Assembly: GCF_000337895.1 (NCBI RefSeq)
Contig: NZ_AOMA01000062.1
Span: 1 to 33,546 of the forward strand
Direction: 5' to 3'
Origin: Halobiforma nitratireducens JCM 10879
GTDB taxonomy: Archaea; Halobacteriota; Halobacteria; Halobacteriales; Natrialbaceae
Length of the DNA: 33,546 nucleotides
In this document: positions 22,549-31,182 of the stretch, in pieces
How the letters are laid out: every line of letters begins with the position of its first letter
Numbering within the stretch: position 1 is the stretch's first letter
Program-made: the position numbers and the translations under genes
Notes under the pieces: generated by a model
Databases searched by the model: none
What the model saw: only the letters and a program-made list of their open reading frames with translations
What the model was told of the DNA's origin: nothing

Positions 22549-22714
22549 GGGCGCTTATACCGACAGGTGTGAGATAAGGGTTGTTCTCGCAATCGCCGTG
22601 TCCCACGAGCCCGTTGTTCCGCTCGAGCCTGCGACTACTGGGACAACTATAAACACGAAATCCGTTTCCCCTGGTTCTACCGGATTTAAGTCCGTGAAGG
22701 ATGTTCGACACAAT

Positions 22715-23851
22715 ATGACACAGACGCCAGTCGTGGCCAAGGCCGTACGGACTCCCCAGGGGAAAGAAGACGGCGCGTTCGCGGACCTGCGCAGCGAGGA
22801 CCTCTCGGTGCCGCTGATCGACGAAATCCTGGCCGAAACCGGTCTCTCCGGCGAGGAGATCGACGACCTGATGTGGGGCTGTGCCCAGCAACGCGACGAG
22901 CAAGGGAACAACGTCGCTCGCGTCATCGCTTTGCTGTCGGAACTGGGCGAGTCGGTGCCGGCGACGACGATCAATCGCTGGTGTGCCTCCTCGATGCAGG
23001 CAGTCATCTCCGCTGCGGACGCCATCGCGGCCGGTAACCGCGACGCTATCATCGCCGGCGGCGTCGAGAACATGAGCCGCGTGGCGATGGGCGAGAACAC
23101 CCACAACGTCCACCCGAAGATGGCCCAGCTGTACAACATGGGCGAACTCCAGATGGGGATGACTGCCGAGAAGGTCGCCGAGGAGTTCGACATCAGCCGC
23201 GAACAGCAAGACGAGTACGCGGCCCGGAGCCAGCAGCGGGCGACCGAAGCGACCGAGGAAGGTCGCTTCGACGACGAGATCGTCCCGATCGAGACCGACG
23301 AGGGGACGATCGAGGAAGACGAGGGAATCCGTCCCGGCACGACGCCCGAGAAACTCGGCGAGCTCCCGACGGTCTTCAAATCCGACGGCACCGTCACGCC
23401 CGGTAACGCCTCCCAGATCTCCGACGGGGCCTCTGCCTTGCTGGTCACCAGCGAGGCGTTCGCGACCGAACACGACCTCGAGATTCTCGCGGAGGTCGGC
23501 ATGAACAACGTCGCCGGCGTCGACCCGACCATCATGGGTGTCGGTCCGGTACCGGCGACCGAGGGCCTCCTCGAGCGCAACGGCCGCGAGATCGACGACT
23601 ACGACCTCGTGGAACTCAACGAGGCGTTCGCGAGCCAGTCGATCTACTCGCGAGACGAGCTCGGTATCGACCCCGAGAGCTTCAACGTCAACGGTGGTGC
23701 GATCGCTATCGGCCACCCGCTGGGAGCGTCGGGTGCTCGCCTCCCGGTGACGTTGATCCACGAACTCCAGAAGCGTGGCGGCGGGCTCGGCCTGGCGACG
23801 CTTTGTGTCGGCTTCGGGCAGGGTGCGGCGATCGAGTTCGAGGTCAACTAG
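22715..23851 (+). CDS. thiolase (acetyl-CoA C-acyltransferase type)
   Basis: The protein has 378 residues, from the ATG at 22715; a TATA-like GATTTAAGTCC at about 22683-22693 lies about 28 bp upstream. The frame is also open further upstream through the promoter, which is not coding. Classical thiolase residues are present: nucleophilic Cys90 (NRWCASSMQA), ELNEAFASQS, IAIGHPLGASGAR with the catalytic His, and the second Cys in TLCVGFGQGAA. It catalyses thiolytic cleavage of 3-oxoacyl-CoA or the reverse Claisen condensation. It stands alone, separated from the second thiolase of this window by about 8 kb, and unlike that one it keeps both cysteines. Confidence 0.9.
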   Translation: MTQTPVVAKAVRTPQGKEDGAFADLRSEDLSVPLIDEILAETGLSGEEIDDLMWGCAQQRDEQGNNVARVIALLSELGESVPATTINRWCASSMQAVISAADAIAAGNRDAIIAGGVENMSRVAMGENTHNVHPKMAQLYNMGELQMGMTAEKVAEEFDISREQQDEYAARSQQRATEATEEGRFDDEIVPIETDEGTIEEDEGIRPGTTPEKLGELPTVFKSDGTVTPGNASQISDGASALLVTSEAFATEHDLEILAEVGMNNVAGVDPTIMGVGPVPATEGLLERNGREIDDYDLVELNEAFASQSIYSRDELGIDPESFNVNGGAIAIGHPLGASGARLPVTLIHELQKRGGGLGLATLCVGFGQGAAIEFEVN

Positions 23852-23971
23852 ATACGCTGTACCGATTTCCCGGTGTCACCGCCGTCCGGGTCGTTCGATC
23901 GACTTCGGTAGCCGTCTAGTGTCGGCCGTCGTTTGGCCGGTCGTTTTGTGCGTCCGTCCCGTAGCATCGGT

Positions 23972-24376
23972 ATGAGCAGCTTCCTGTTGGCGATCATCGT
24001 GGGCGTTCCCCTCGCCTGGCATCTCGGACTGACGGTGTTAACCTACTACGACGCCGGGAACGTCGGCCTCGAGCCGCCCAAAAAGTGGGCGGCGATCACG
24101 TTTCTCGTCCCGGTGTTTGGGTTTTTCATCTATCTGTTCGAGCGCAGCGAACTCTCCTACGACCCCGATACGGACCCGTACAGGGGAAACAACTACAACG
24201 TCCACCCCTCGAGAGCCGACGACGCGCCGCTTCGCTCCCGCGGCGACGATCGACTGTCACCCGAGGGTACGGACCGGGACCAGGTGCCGACGGACGAGGA
24301 ACCGGTGGCGGGCGATCGGATGGCGGACCACCCTCGAGACGACCGGAGCCCCGAAGAATCGACTGACAGTCGATAG
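23972..24376 (+). CDS. small membrane protein, PLDc_N-like N-terminus
   Basis: The protein has 134 residues from ATG 23972. There are two transmembrane helices (about 1-22, SSFLLAIIVGVPLAWHLGLT, and 39-56, AAITFLVPVFGFFIYLFERS). The spacing and the W-x-x-ITFLVPVFGFFIYLFER segment resemble the phospholipase D nuclease N-terminal membrane domain (PLDc_N). A long polar, Arg/Asp/Pro-rich cytoplasmic tail follows, with no further motif. TATA-like GGTCGTTTTGTG at about 23939-23950 supports a leaderless start. Confidence 0.65.
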   Translation: MSSFLLAIIVGVPLAWHLGLTVLTYYDAGNVGLEPPKKWAAITFLVPVFGFFIYLFERSELSYDPDTDPYRGNNYNVHPSRADDAPLRSRGDDRLSPEGTDRDQVPTDEEPVAGDRMADHPRDDRSPEESTDSR

Positions 24377-24851
24377 CGGGCCAACGGTGCCTGACTTCGG
24401 ACGAGCGTCGAGTCCACGTTCGTCCGGAACGGCTGCCGATAGTATATAAACTTCCTGCCACTTCGCTCTTGTTTTCTGATTTCGAACATTAATCGAGTGC
24501 GGTAAGACGACCTAGGTTGTGGCCGTGTCCGAAACCGGTCTCTTGCTGTGTTTGCGGTGGTTGGCCTCACAGTGTTCTTCTGTCTCTCCTCGCGATCCGG
24601 CATCTCGTTTCCGAGGTCTACACGATAGCCGCTGACTCACCTCCAAACGACGTGTGAAGCGTCCGAAACTGGGTAGCGGATGGGAAAACCCCGAAAAATC
24701 GAGTGAACCGAAGGAACACGCGTGGTATACGAAATATACGAAGACAAACAATTATTTTCCACAGACAATAGTCGTCAGCCGGGATGCTCTGTGTGACTCC
24801 GAATCGAGACAACTGTGAACATACATATATCGGAACGTCGTACGCCGGGGT
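24377..24851. other. 475-bp intergenic region with an orphan TATA box
   Basis: No gene is supported. AGTATATAAAC (24441-24451) is an excellent TATA box for + strand transcription starting near 24470, but no ORF of useful length follows, so a non-coding transcript is possible. TATACGAA occurs twice in tandem with a 1-bp spacer at about 24725-24741. CATACATATATCG at 24817-24829 is the likely TATA box of the amidohydrolase gene. Confidence 0.45.
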
Positions 24852-25736
24852 ATGGGCCTCTCCGTGCTCGAGGAGCCACGCGCAATCGATATGCACGCAC
24901 ACCAGCCGACCAGCGAGTTCCTCCACGACGCCGGCGGCCAGCTGATGAAAGACGCCGCCGACCGGTTCGGAACCGAACTCGAGACCGACTCCTACGAGAA
25001 CATGCTCGAGGAGTATCGGGACGCCGGCGTCGACCGTGCCGTGTTGCTCGGCTGGGACGCCGAGACGAACACCGGGAACCCACCCGTCCCCAACGACTAC
25101 GTCGCCGAGGTGCGCGACGAGTACGACGAGTTCTTCATCGGGTTCGGCTCCGTCGACCCACTCAAGGACGACTGTATCGAGGAGGCGATCCGCTGTGTCG
25201 AAGACCTCGACCTCTCGGGGTTCAAATTCCAGCAGATCGCACAGGGGTTCGATCCGTCCGATCCGGACCACGAGGAGCTGTGGGCGACCATCGAGGAACT
25301 GGGCGTCCCGGTCGTCTTCCACGGTGGCAACTCGACGCTTGGCGCGTGCTCACCGGGCGGTCGTGGCCTGCAGATCAAGTACGGCAACCCGATGCTGATA
25401 GACGACGTGGCCGCGAACTATCCCGACTTGCAGATTCTCATCGCCCATCCCGCCTACCCCTGGGAGAAAGAACAGCTCGCGATCTGCCAGCAGAAGGGCA
25501 ACGTCTACATGGACCTCTCGGGATGGATGCCCAGGTACATCGACGACCAGGTACTCCACTACGCGAAGACGCTCCTCTCGGAGACGGTCATGTTCGGCAC
25601 GGACTACCCGATGCTCGAGCCCGAGCCGTGGCTCGAGCAGTTCGCCGAACTCGACTTCGACGAGGAGACCCAGCGAAAGCTCCTCTGGGAGAACGCCCGT
25701 GAGTTCTTCGCCGAGTGTGGTATCTCGATCGACTGA
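24852..25736 (+). CDS. amidohydrolase (Amidohydro_2 / ACMSD-like) family protein
   Basis: The protein has 294 residues of a metal-dependent TIM barrel. Metal ligands are visible as Asp13-x-His15-x-His17 (AIDMHAH), His157 (VVFHGGN), His199 (LIAHPAYPW) and Asp251 (MFGTDYPM), the set of the ACMSD/gamma-resorcylate decarboxylase group. Members decarboxylate or hydrolyse aromatic or unsaturated acids, so a catabolic role is likely, but the substrate is not readable. CATATAT about 28 bp before the ATG gives a clear leaderless promoter. It is convergent with an IclR regulator, a common arrangement for catabolic genes. Confidence 0.85.
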   Translation: MGLSVLEEPRAIDMHAHQPTSEFLHDAGGQLMKDAADRFGTELETDSYENMLEEYRDAGVDRAVLLGWDAETNTGNPPVPNDYVAEVRDEYDEFFIGFGSVDPLKDDCIEEAIRCVEDLDLSGFKFQQIAQGFDPSDPDHEELWATIEELGVPVVFHGGNSTLGACSPGGRGLQIKYGNPMLIDDVAANYPDLQILIAHPAYPWEKEQLAICQQKGNVYMDLSGWMPRYIDDQVLHYAKTLLSETVMFGTDYPMLEPEPWLEQFAELDFDEETQRKLLWENAREFFAECGISID

Positions 25737-25791
25737 CGGCGTCGGTTCGTCTCGCTCGAAGTGGAGACTGCGTTGTGGCTGGCCTCCGAGT

Positions 25792-25826
25792 ACGAGCGAC
25801 GAGCGACGAGCTACGAGCTACGAGTG
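25792..25826. repeat. five 7-bp tandem units (ACGAGCG/ACGAGCT/ACGAGTG)
   Basis: Units run ACGAGCG twice, ACGAGCT twice, then ACGAGTG, between the convergent amidohydrolase and IclR genes. The last units overlap the stop codon and final two codons of the IclR gene, so a change in copy number that altered frame would change that C-terminus. Confidence 0.85.
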
Positions 25827-26585
25827 AGCCAGGTTGATCTCGATCTCGTTGGCCGCTCCGAGCAGGAGATCGGGTAGCTCGTCGGTCAACACCTCTCCCC
25901 GAAGGCGGTTAGCGGGACCGGCCACGCTGATCGCACCGACGGCCGTTCCGTCTGCTTCCCTGATCGGCGCACCGACTGCGTGTACGCCAGTCACCGACTC
26001 CTCGCGGTTGAACGCGTAACCGCGCTCGCGGACGGTTTCGAGTTGGTCGAACAGCACATCGCGGTCAGTGATCGTCCTGGCCGTCTGACCCGCCACCCCG
26101 TGGCGGTCGAGAACCTCGGCGACGCGCTCCTCGCTGAGAAACGCCAGGATCGCTTTCCCGGCGGCGAACTGGTGTAGCGGCGTCCGTCGTCCGATCCTGG
26201 CGTGGGTCGTGACCGAGTGTTTCCCCTCCGCACCGTAGACGTGGACGCCCAGACCATGCTCCTCGAGGACGAACCAGACCTTTTCGTCGGTCTCGGCGGC
26301 CACCTCGTCTACCTTCGGTCTGGCGACCTCGACGACGGGACGGCGGTCCCGAGCGTGAATCCCGTAGTCCAGAAACCACGTGCTCAGGCGGTACTCGTCC
26401 CCTTCACGGACGAGCAGCCCCCGCTTCTCGAGCGTCGTGAGGTGGCGGTGTACCGTGCTCTTGGCGAGCCCGACCTCGTCGGCGAGCGCGGAGACGCCCG
26501 CGCTGTCGCGCTCTTTGAGCGCGTCGACGAGGTCGAACGCGGTCTCGACGGTTTCGACCGATCGATGGGTCGACTCGGTTGGCAT
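25818..26585 (-). CDS. IclR family transcriptional regulator
   Basis: The protein has 255 residues. An N-terminal winged helix-turn-helix (about 8-70) shows SVETVETAFDLVDALKERDS, SALADEVGLAKSTVHRHLTT and LEKRGLLVREGDEYRLS. The effector domain follows with GRRTPLHQFAAGKAILAFLS, RGYAFNREESVTGVHAVGAP and AVGAISVAGPANRL, all typical. IclR proteins bind a small molecule and repress or activate nearby catabolic genes. The candidates here are the amidohydrolase, the EthD protein and the M24 gene. The minus-strand CTTTTGTAAC about 28 bp upstream fits its own leaderless promoter. Confidence 0.92.
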   Translation of the reverse strand: MPTESTHRSVETVETAFDLVDALKERDSAGVSALADEVGLAKSTVHRHLTTLEKRGLLVREGDEYRLSTWFLDYGIHARDRRPVVEVARPKVDEVAAETDEKVWFVLEEHGLGVHVYGAEGKHSVTTHARIGRRTPLHQFAAGKAILAFLSEERVAEVLDRHGVAGQTARTITDRDVLFDQLETVRERGYAFNREESVTGVHAVGAPIREADGTAVGAISVAGPANRLRGEVLTDELPDLLLGAANEIEINLAHS

Positions 26586-26695
26586 ACGCTACCAGTCATC
26601 TCGTCGTTACAAAAGCCTGTTCCCGCTATTCGAACGCAGCACTTGGCGTGCGTTCACTGCTCTTGTGTGTCGCGTCGTGGCTCTGTTCGGCAGCA

Positions 26696-27412
26696 TCACC
26701 ACTCGTCTTTGACGAGCCGTTCCCGCCCGATGAATCGCGGTCGGTCGTCGATCGCGAGGAAGTTGTCGACGTCCTCGCGGGCGTCCTTCGCTTTCCCCCT
26801 GTCGGGGTCGTAGTCTCGCGATCCTTCGCTGCCCAGCGCGTCGTAGAGTTTCTCGAGGTCGTCGAAGTACAATTCCGCGACGCCGTCGAACTCGGCGTTT
26901 TCGGGATCGGTCGGCAGGATCGTATTGTACTTTACGACCCCCTCGATTTCGCGGGCGATCGGCGTGTGGTTCTCCTGCCAGTAGTCGACGAACGCCTCGT
27001 GGTCCATCCCCTCTTGGCGGACGAGAAACGCCGAGTGCTTGTAGAGGCCGTCGGTATCACCGTCGACCTCGTCCGTCTGGACGATCTCTTCGCCGATGAA
27101 CCGGGGTCGCTCCTCCACCGCGAGGAAATTGTCGACATCCTCGCGGGCCTCCTTTGCCTTCCCCTTCTGGGGGTCGTAATCCCGTGACCCTTCGCTGCCG
27201 AGCGCGGCGTAGAGGGCCTCGAGAGTCTCGAAGTACAGCTCCGCCAGCCCGTCGAACTCGGCGTGTTCCGGCTCGGTCGGGAGCACCTGTTGATAGCGGA
27301 CCACGCCGTCGATTTCCCGCGCGATCGGCGTGTGCTCGGTCTGCCAGTAGTCGACGAACTCCTCGTGGGACATGCCGTCCTGGCGGACGAGCAATGCGAC
27401 GTGCTTGTACAT
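26696..27412 (-). CDS. tandem EthD-domain protein
   Basis: The protein has 238 residues made of two consecutive EthD-like (ferredoxin-fold, Dabb-related) domains. Repeat 1 is residues 1-115 (YKHVALLVRQDGMSHEEF) and repeat 2 is 123-238 (YKHSAFLVRQEGMDHEAF), about 70 % identical by eye. Both keep VDYWQ-x-x-HTPIAREI, AEFDG-x-AELYF and ALGSEGSRDYDP. EthD proteins accompany oxygenase systems and related small-molecule catabolism, often as dimers, so a fused pair could fold as a built-in dimer. A TATA-like GTTTATTGAAC lies about 30 bp upstream. It is downstream of and parallel to the IclR gene but divergent from the M24 gene. Confidence 0.85.
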   Translation of the reverse strand: MYKHVALLVRQDGMSHEEFVDYWQTEHTPIAREIDGVVRYQQVLPTEPEHAEFDGLAELYFETLEALYAALGSEGSRDYDPQKGKAKEAREDVDNFLAVEERPRFIGEEIVQTDEVDGDTDGLYKHSAFLVRQEGMDHEAFVDYWQENHTPIAREIEGVVKYNTILPTDPENAEFDGVAELYFDDLEKLYDALGSEGSRDYDPDRGKAKDAREDVDNFLAIDDRPRFIGRERLVKDEW

Positions 27413-27534
27413 TCGAGCGTGGCTATTTCACACAGTTCAATAAACGTCCGGGTGGCCCAGCTATCGCCTCGGTTGCTCCTCCCGGGTCCCGGGACCAGCA
27501 TTTATAGTCGTCGGTTTGATTGGTAGGCGTACGC

Positions 27535-28809
27535 ATGGCGTTCTACGACCGCGAGTTCATGGATGGAACCCGTGGCACCCAGGCCGTCGACTGGGAACAA
27601 CGGATCGACACCCAGCGGCTCCGCAGGGAGCGCACGGAGCGAGCGCTCGAGCGACTCCGAGAGACCGACCTCGGGGCGATGCTCCTCCTTTCGGACCCGA
27701 ACATCCGGTACGTGACCGGACTGGCGATGACCGGCGGCAGCGGAGCCGACCACTACACCTTGCTGACCGAAGACGGCGATGTCGTCCACTGGGATACCGC
27801 CGACCACGCGAGCAACCAGCGATACAACTGCCCGTGGCTCCACGATATCCGGTATGCGTGTCCCGGTCTCGGAAACGTCCCCCGAGCGTCCGGCCGGGAG
27901 TCCGCCCGCCAGTTCCTCCTCGAGACGATGGCCGAGGGCGTCGCCGAGGCCGCCCACGAGTACGGCGTCGCCGACGAGCGACTCGGCGTCGACGTCGGCA
28001 ACCGTGGACTGCTCGAGGCGCTCGAGTCACAGGGCCTCGAGCCGGATGTCGAGACCTGTACTGCGGTCATGGAGGACGCTCGCAAGGTCAAGACGGAAGA
28101 CGAGATCGAGTGTCTTCGACAGGTCGCCGCGATCTGCGAGGCCGGCTTTCAACGGATCGCAGACGCCGCAAAGCCCGGCATGCGGGAAAACGAGCTGTGG
28201 GGTGCAGCCGTCGAGGAGCTGTGGCGTCACGGCGCGTTCGTCGGCGGCGGCTACCTCACCTCCGGGCCGAACACCTGGCCGAAACACCAGGCCAACACGA
28301 CGGATCGTGTCGTCCGTCCCGGTGATCTGGTCTACGCCGACTTCTACAACGTCGGCTACCTCGGCTACCGGTCGTGTTACTACCGCACGTTCTCGATGGG
28401 CGAACCCACCCAGGAACAGAAAGCGGCGTACGAAACCGCTCGTGACAACCTCTACGATGTCCTCGAGCGCATCGAGCCGGGCGCGACGACCGACGAGATC
28501 GCGGAGGGGTTCCCGGACATGGAAGGCGAGCACGCCGACTACTACGAGGCCGACGACCACTGGCAACTGACGACCAACCACTGGGCCCACGGGCTCGGGC
28601 TCCAGCTGTACGAAGTGCCGCTGATCTGGCGGGGGCTCTCGCCCGACCACCCCATCGAGATCGAAGAGGGGATGACGATGGCCGTCGAGACACAGGAGCC
28701 AGCCGGTCGGCAGGGCGTTCGCGTCGAGGAGATGGTCGTCGTCCGCGAGAACGGCGTCGAAATCCTGAGCCAGTGGCCCGTCGAGGAGATCACGGTGATC
28801 GATCACTGA
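27535..28809 (+). CDS. M24-family hydrolase (creatinase/aminopeptidase P fold), altered metal site
   Basis: The protein has 424 residues from ATG 27535; GCATTTATAGTC at 27498-27509 is a strong TATA 28 bp upstream. An N-terminal creatinase-like domain (RYVTGLAMTGGSG) precedes the pita-bread domain (KTEDEIECLRQVAAICEAGF). The metal-site pattern D, D, H, E, E is only partly kept: Asp269 (VYADFYN), His352 (NHWAHGLGL), Glu385 (MAVETQEP) and a Glu at 398/399 are present. The position of the second Asp reads YRSCYYRTF, with Cys281 in its place. M24 members without a full site, such as creatinase, are not metallopeptidases. A catabolic C-N or C-S hydrolase/lyase role is more likely than an Xaa-Pro peptidase. 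Confidence 0.8.
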   Translation: MAFYDREFMDGTRGTQAVDWEQRIDTQRLRRERTERALERLRETDLGAMLLLSDPNIRYVTGLAMTGGSGADHYTLLTEDGDVVHWDTADHASNQRYNCPWLHDIRYACPGLGNVPRASGRESARQFLLETMAEGVAEAAHEYGVADERLGVDVGNRGLLEALESQGLEPDVETCTAVMEDARKVKTEDEIECLRQVAAICEAGFQRIADAAKPGMRENELWGAAVEELWRHGAFVGGGYLTSGPNTWPKHQANTTDRVVRPGDLVYADFYNVGYLGYRSCYYRTFSMGEPTQEQKAAYETARDNLYDVLERIEPGATTDEIAEGFPDMEGEHADYYEADDHWQLTTNHWAHGLGLQLYEVPLIWRGLSPDHPIEIEEGMTMAVETQEPAGRQGVRVEEMVVVRENGVEILSQWPVEEITVIDH

Positions 28810-28845
28810 CCCGAACTATTTGGTCGCACGGACCGTACGGCGAGT

Positions 28846-29850
28846 ATGCAGCTCGGGACTGGCCTCTTTACCGCCCAGCAGCGTCCGGACGACGACCGCG
28901 AGAGCGCCGACCGGTACGACGAGATTCTCGAGGTGACCCGCGAGATCGACGCCGCGGGACTCGACAGCGCGTGGGTCTCCGAACACCACTTCGCCGACGA
29001 CGAGTACCTCTCCGGAACGATGCCGACCCTCGGTGCGATGGCAGCCGTCTCCGACGACCTCGAGATCGGAAGCTGCGTCGCGCTCGGCCCGCTGTACGAT
29101 CCCATTCGGCTAGCCGAGGACGCCGCGACCGTCGACGCGCTCGCGGACGGCCGACTCACGCTCGGACTCGCGATCGGCTCGAACCCCCGGGAGTTCGACA
29201 TCTTCGGCGTCCCTCGCGAGGAGCGGGCCGAGCGACTCGCCGACCTCGTCCCGTTCCTCCGAGGTGCCTGGAGCGAGGGCGATCTCGCGTACGACTCCGA
29301 CTTTCACGACGTCCCAACGGACGTTTCGATCACCCCCGGGCCCGTCGAGGGCGACGCGCCGATCATGCTCGGCGGCGCGGCCAAGCCCGCGGTACGCCGG
29401 GCGGCCCGGATCGCCGACGGCTGGTGTGCCCCCTCGTCGCTCTCGGTCGAGGGCGTCCGGAAGCGCGTCGAGGACATCCGGCGAGTGCGCGACGAGGAGG
29501 GTCTCGCGGACGACTTTACGATCTACGTCCTCCAGCACGGCTGGGTCGGCGACTCCCGCGAGGGGGCCTGGGAGACGATGCGGGACGGTTACTTCTACAT
29601 CCAGCGCCGCTACGCCGAGATTTTCTCCGGCGAGCCAGTCGACGAACTCGAGGCCGATCGCAAGCAGGAACTCAAAGACCAGGCGATCTTCGGCACGTCC
29701 GACCAGGTCCGCGAGGAACTCGAAACCTACCAGGAGGCGCTCGGCGACGATATCCACGTCATCTTCCGGACGTACCATCCGGGCGTCGGGACCGAGGCGA
29801 TGGTCGACTGCATCCACCGGCTTGGGGACGAGGTCGCGCCGAAGCTGTGA
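28846..29850 (+). CDS. LLM-class flavin-dependent oxidoreductase
   Basis: The protein has 334 residues of the bacterial luciferase-like TIM barrel, which uses FMNH2 or F420. Typical segments are the N-terminal GTGLFTAQQRPDDDRESADR, DSAWVSEHHFADDEYLSGTM, CVALGPLYDPIRLAEDAATV, DALADGRLTLGLAIGSNPRE and APIMLGGAAKPAVRRAARIA. The cofactor cannot be decided from sequence alone. It follows the M24 gene by 36 bp on the same strand but has its own AT-rich ACTATTTGG 28 bp upstream. A monooxygenase or dehydrogenase in the degradation route is inferred. Confidence 0.88.
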   Translation: MQLGTGLFTAQQRPDDDRESADRYDEILEVTREIDAAGLDSAWVSEHHFADDEYLSGTMPTLGAMAAVSDDLEIGSCVALGPLYDPIRLAEDAATVDALADGRLTLGLAIGSNPREFDIFGVPREERAERLADLVPFLRGAWSEGDLAYDSDFHDVPTDVSITPGPVEGDAPIMLGGAAKPAVRRAARIADGWCAPSSLSVEGVRKRVEDIRRVRDEEGLADDFTIYVLQHGWVGDSREGAWETMRDGYFYIQRRYAEIFSGEPVDELEADRKQELKDQAIFGTSDQVREELETYQEALGDDIHVIFRTYHPGVGTEAMVDCIHRLGDEVAPKL

Positions 29851-30273
29851 TCAGCCGGTCTTGTAGACCCCTCGAGCGTCCGCGACCAGCGTCCCGGCGG
29901 CGTCGCCGTCTCCCGGCGGTCCCTCGTCGCCGTCGTCGGCCGCGTAGACGTCCACGTCGACGACGCCGACGTCGCCGCCACAGCGGACGACTTCGCCCTC
30001 GGCGTAGAGGTCGCCCGTGCCGCCGCTCAGGTAGTCGATCCGCATGTCGATCGTCGGCACCGGCTGGTCGACCTCCGAGACCAGTGCCGCGCCGCCGACC
30101 GTGTCCGCGAGCGTGAACGTGACGCCGCCGTGGGCCAGCAACTCCTCTTCGTTCCAGGACAGTTCCTCCCGCATCTCGAGGTAGCCCTCGGCGTAGCCGT
30201 CGGCACAGTCGGTGATCTCGATGCCAAGCAGGGACGCGAACGGCATCCCTTCGAAGAACGCCTCGATGTCCAT
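29851..30273 (-). CDS. PaaI-type hotdog thioesterase
   Basis: The protein has 140 residues. Hotdog signature LLAHGGVTFTLADTVGGAAL (HGG loop plus the catalytic-type Asp), VPTIDMRIDYLSGGTGDL, and a final strand with GTLVADARGVYKTG. A Gly/Asp-rich loop (about 112-124) replaces a tighter turn. PaaI enzymes rescue CoA from dead-end hydroxyphenylacetyl-CoA or similar acyl-CoAs. It is last of a minus-strand trio with enoyl-CoA hydratase and 3-hydroxyacyl-CoA dehydrogenase. Its stop codon abuts that of the convergent flavin oxidoreductase, so TGATCA (29848-29853) supplies both stops. Confidence 0.85.
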   Translation of the reverse strand: MDIEAFFEGMPFASLLGIEITDCADGYAEGYLEMREELSWNEEELLAHGGVTFTLADTVGGAALVSEVDQPVPTIDMRIDYLSGGTGDLYAEGEVVRCGGDVGVVDVDVYAADDGDEGPPGDGDAAGTLVADARGVYKTG

Positions 30274-30312
30274 ACGCTCGTTTCAGCGTGGCGACCGATA
30301 AAAGTTCAGTCG

Positions 30313-31182
30313 CTACCGTCCCTGCCACTCCGGTTCTCTATCCTCGAGGAACGCGTCGATCCCCTCGTTTTTGTCCGCGGTCGCGAACAGCTGGGCGAAC
30401 AGCTCGGCCTCGTACTCGATCCCGCTCTCGATATCCATCCGCGAGCCCGCCTTCACGGCCGCTTTCGCGAACTCGAGGGCCACGGGACTGTTCGAGGCCA
30501 TCGATTCGGCGAGACCGTACACCTCCTCGTCGAGTTCCTCGTCGCTTTCACAGACGACGTCGACGAGGCCGATCTCGCGGGCCTCCGCGGCGTCGATCAG
30601 CTCTCCCGAGAGGATCAGCCGCATCGCCTGTCCTTCGCCGACGAGCCGCGGCAGGCGCTGGGTGCCCCCGCCGCCGGGCATGATTCCGAGGGTGATCTCG
30701 GGCTGGCCGAGTGTCGCTCGCTCGTGAGCGATCCGAACGTCACAGGCGGTCGCGAGCTCGCAGCCGCCGCCGAGCGCGTGGCCGTTGAGCCGGGCGATGA
30801 CGGGCTGGCGAAGGTCGTCGACGACCTCGTACACGCGGGGCCGTTTCGACGCCTCGCGTTGCTCCAGAGCGGTTCGCTCCCGTAGCTCGCGTACGTCCGC
30901 GCCGGCGACGAAGGCCTTGGCCTCGTCCGCGCCCGTTAGCACGACGACGCGAACGTCGCTGTCCTCGATCGCCGCGAACACGTCTTTCAGCTCCGCCCGG
31001 AGCTGTCCGTTCAACGCGTTGCGTGCGTCGGGACGGCTCATCGTCACCGTCGCGACGGCCTCGACGCGGTCACCGACCGAGAAGTGGACCGTCTCGCAGT
31101 CGGCGGCGACGTTCTCGACGGCGTCGGCACCGCCGACTCGAGCGTCCGCTCGCTCCGCCGATGTGTGCTCGTCACCGCTCAT
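30313..31182 (-). CDS. enoyl-CoA hydratase/isomerase family protein
   Basis: The protein has 289 residues from ATG 31180-31182. The crotonase fold is plain: VTMSRPDARNALNGQLRAEL, AFVAGADVRELRE (oxyanion-hole region), LNGHALGGGCELATACDVRI with the first catalytic Glu, and ATLGQPEITLGIMPGGGGTQ with the second, then RLPRLVG. Both acids present suggests hydratase activity. The first 35 residues are a polar extension. The start overlaps the end of the 3-hydroxyacyl-CoA dehydrogenase gene by 11 bp, so the pair should be translationally coupled and act in consecutive beta-oxidation steps. Confidence 0.9.
   Translation of the reverse strand: MSGDEHTSAERADARVGGADAVENVAADCETVHFSVGDRVEAVATVTMSRPDARNALNGQLRAELKDVFAAIEDSDVRVVVLTGADEAKAFVAGADVRELRERTALEQREASKRPRVYEVVDDLRQPVIARLNGHALGGGCELATACDVRIAHERATLGQPEITLGIMPGGGGTQRLPRLVGEGQAMRLILSGELIDAAEAREIGLVDVVCESDEELDEEVYGLAESMASNSPVALEFAKAAVKAGSRMDIESGIEYEAELFAQLFATADKNEGIDAFLEDREPEWQGR

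Noticed and set aside
22130-22714. 195-codon upstream extension of the thiolase frame
   Set aside because: It runs through the promoter and antisense to the DUF5806 gene; the family start and TATA position fit the ATG at 22715.
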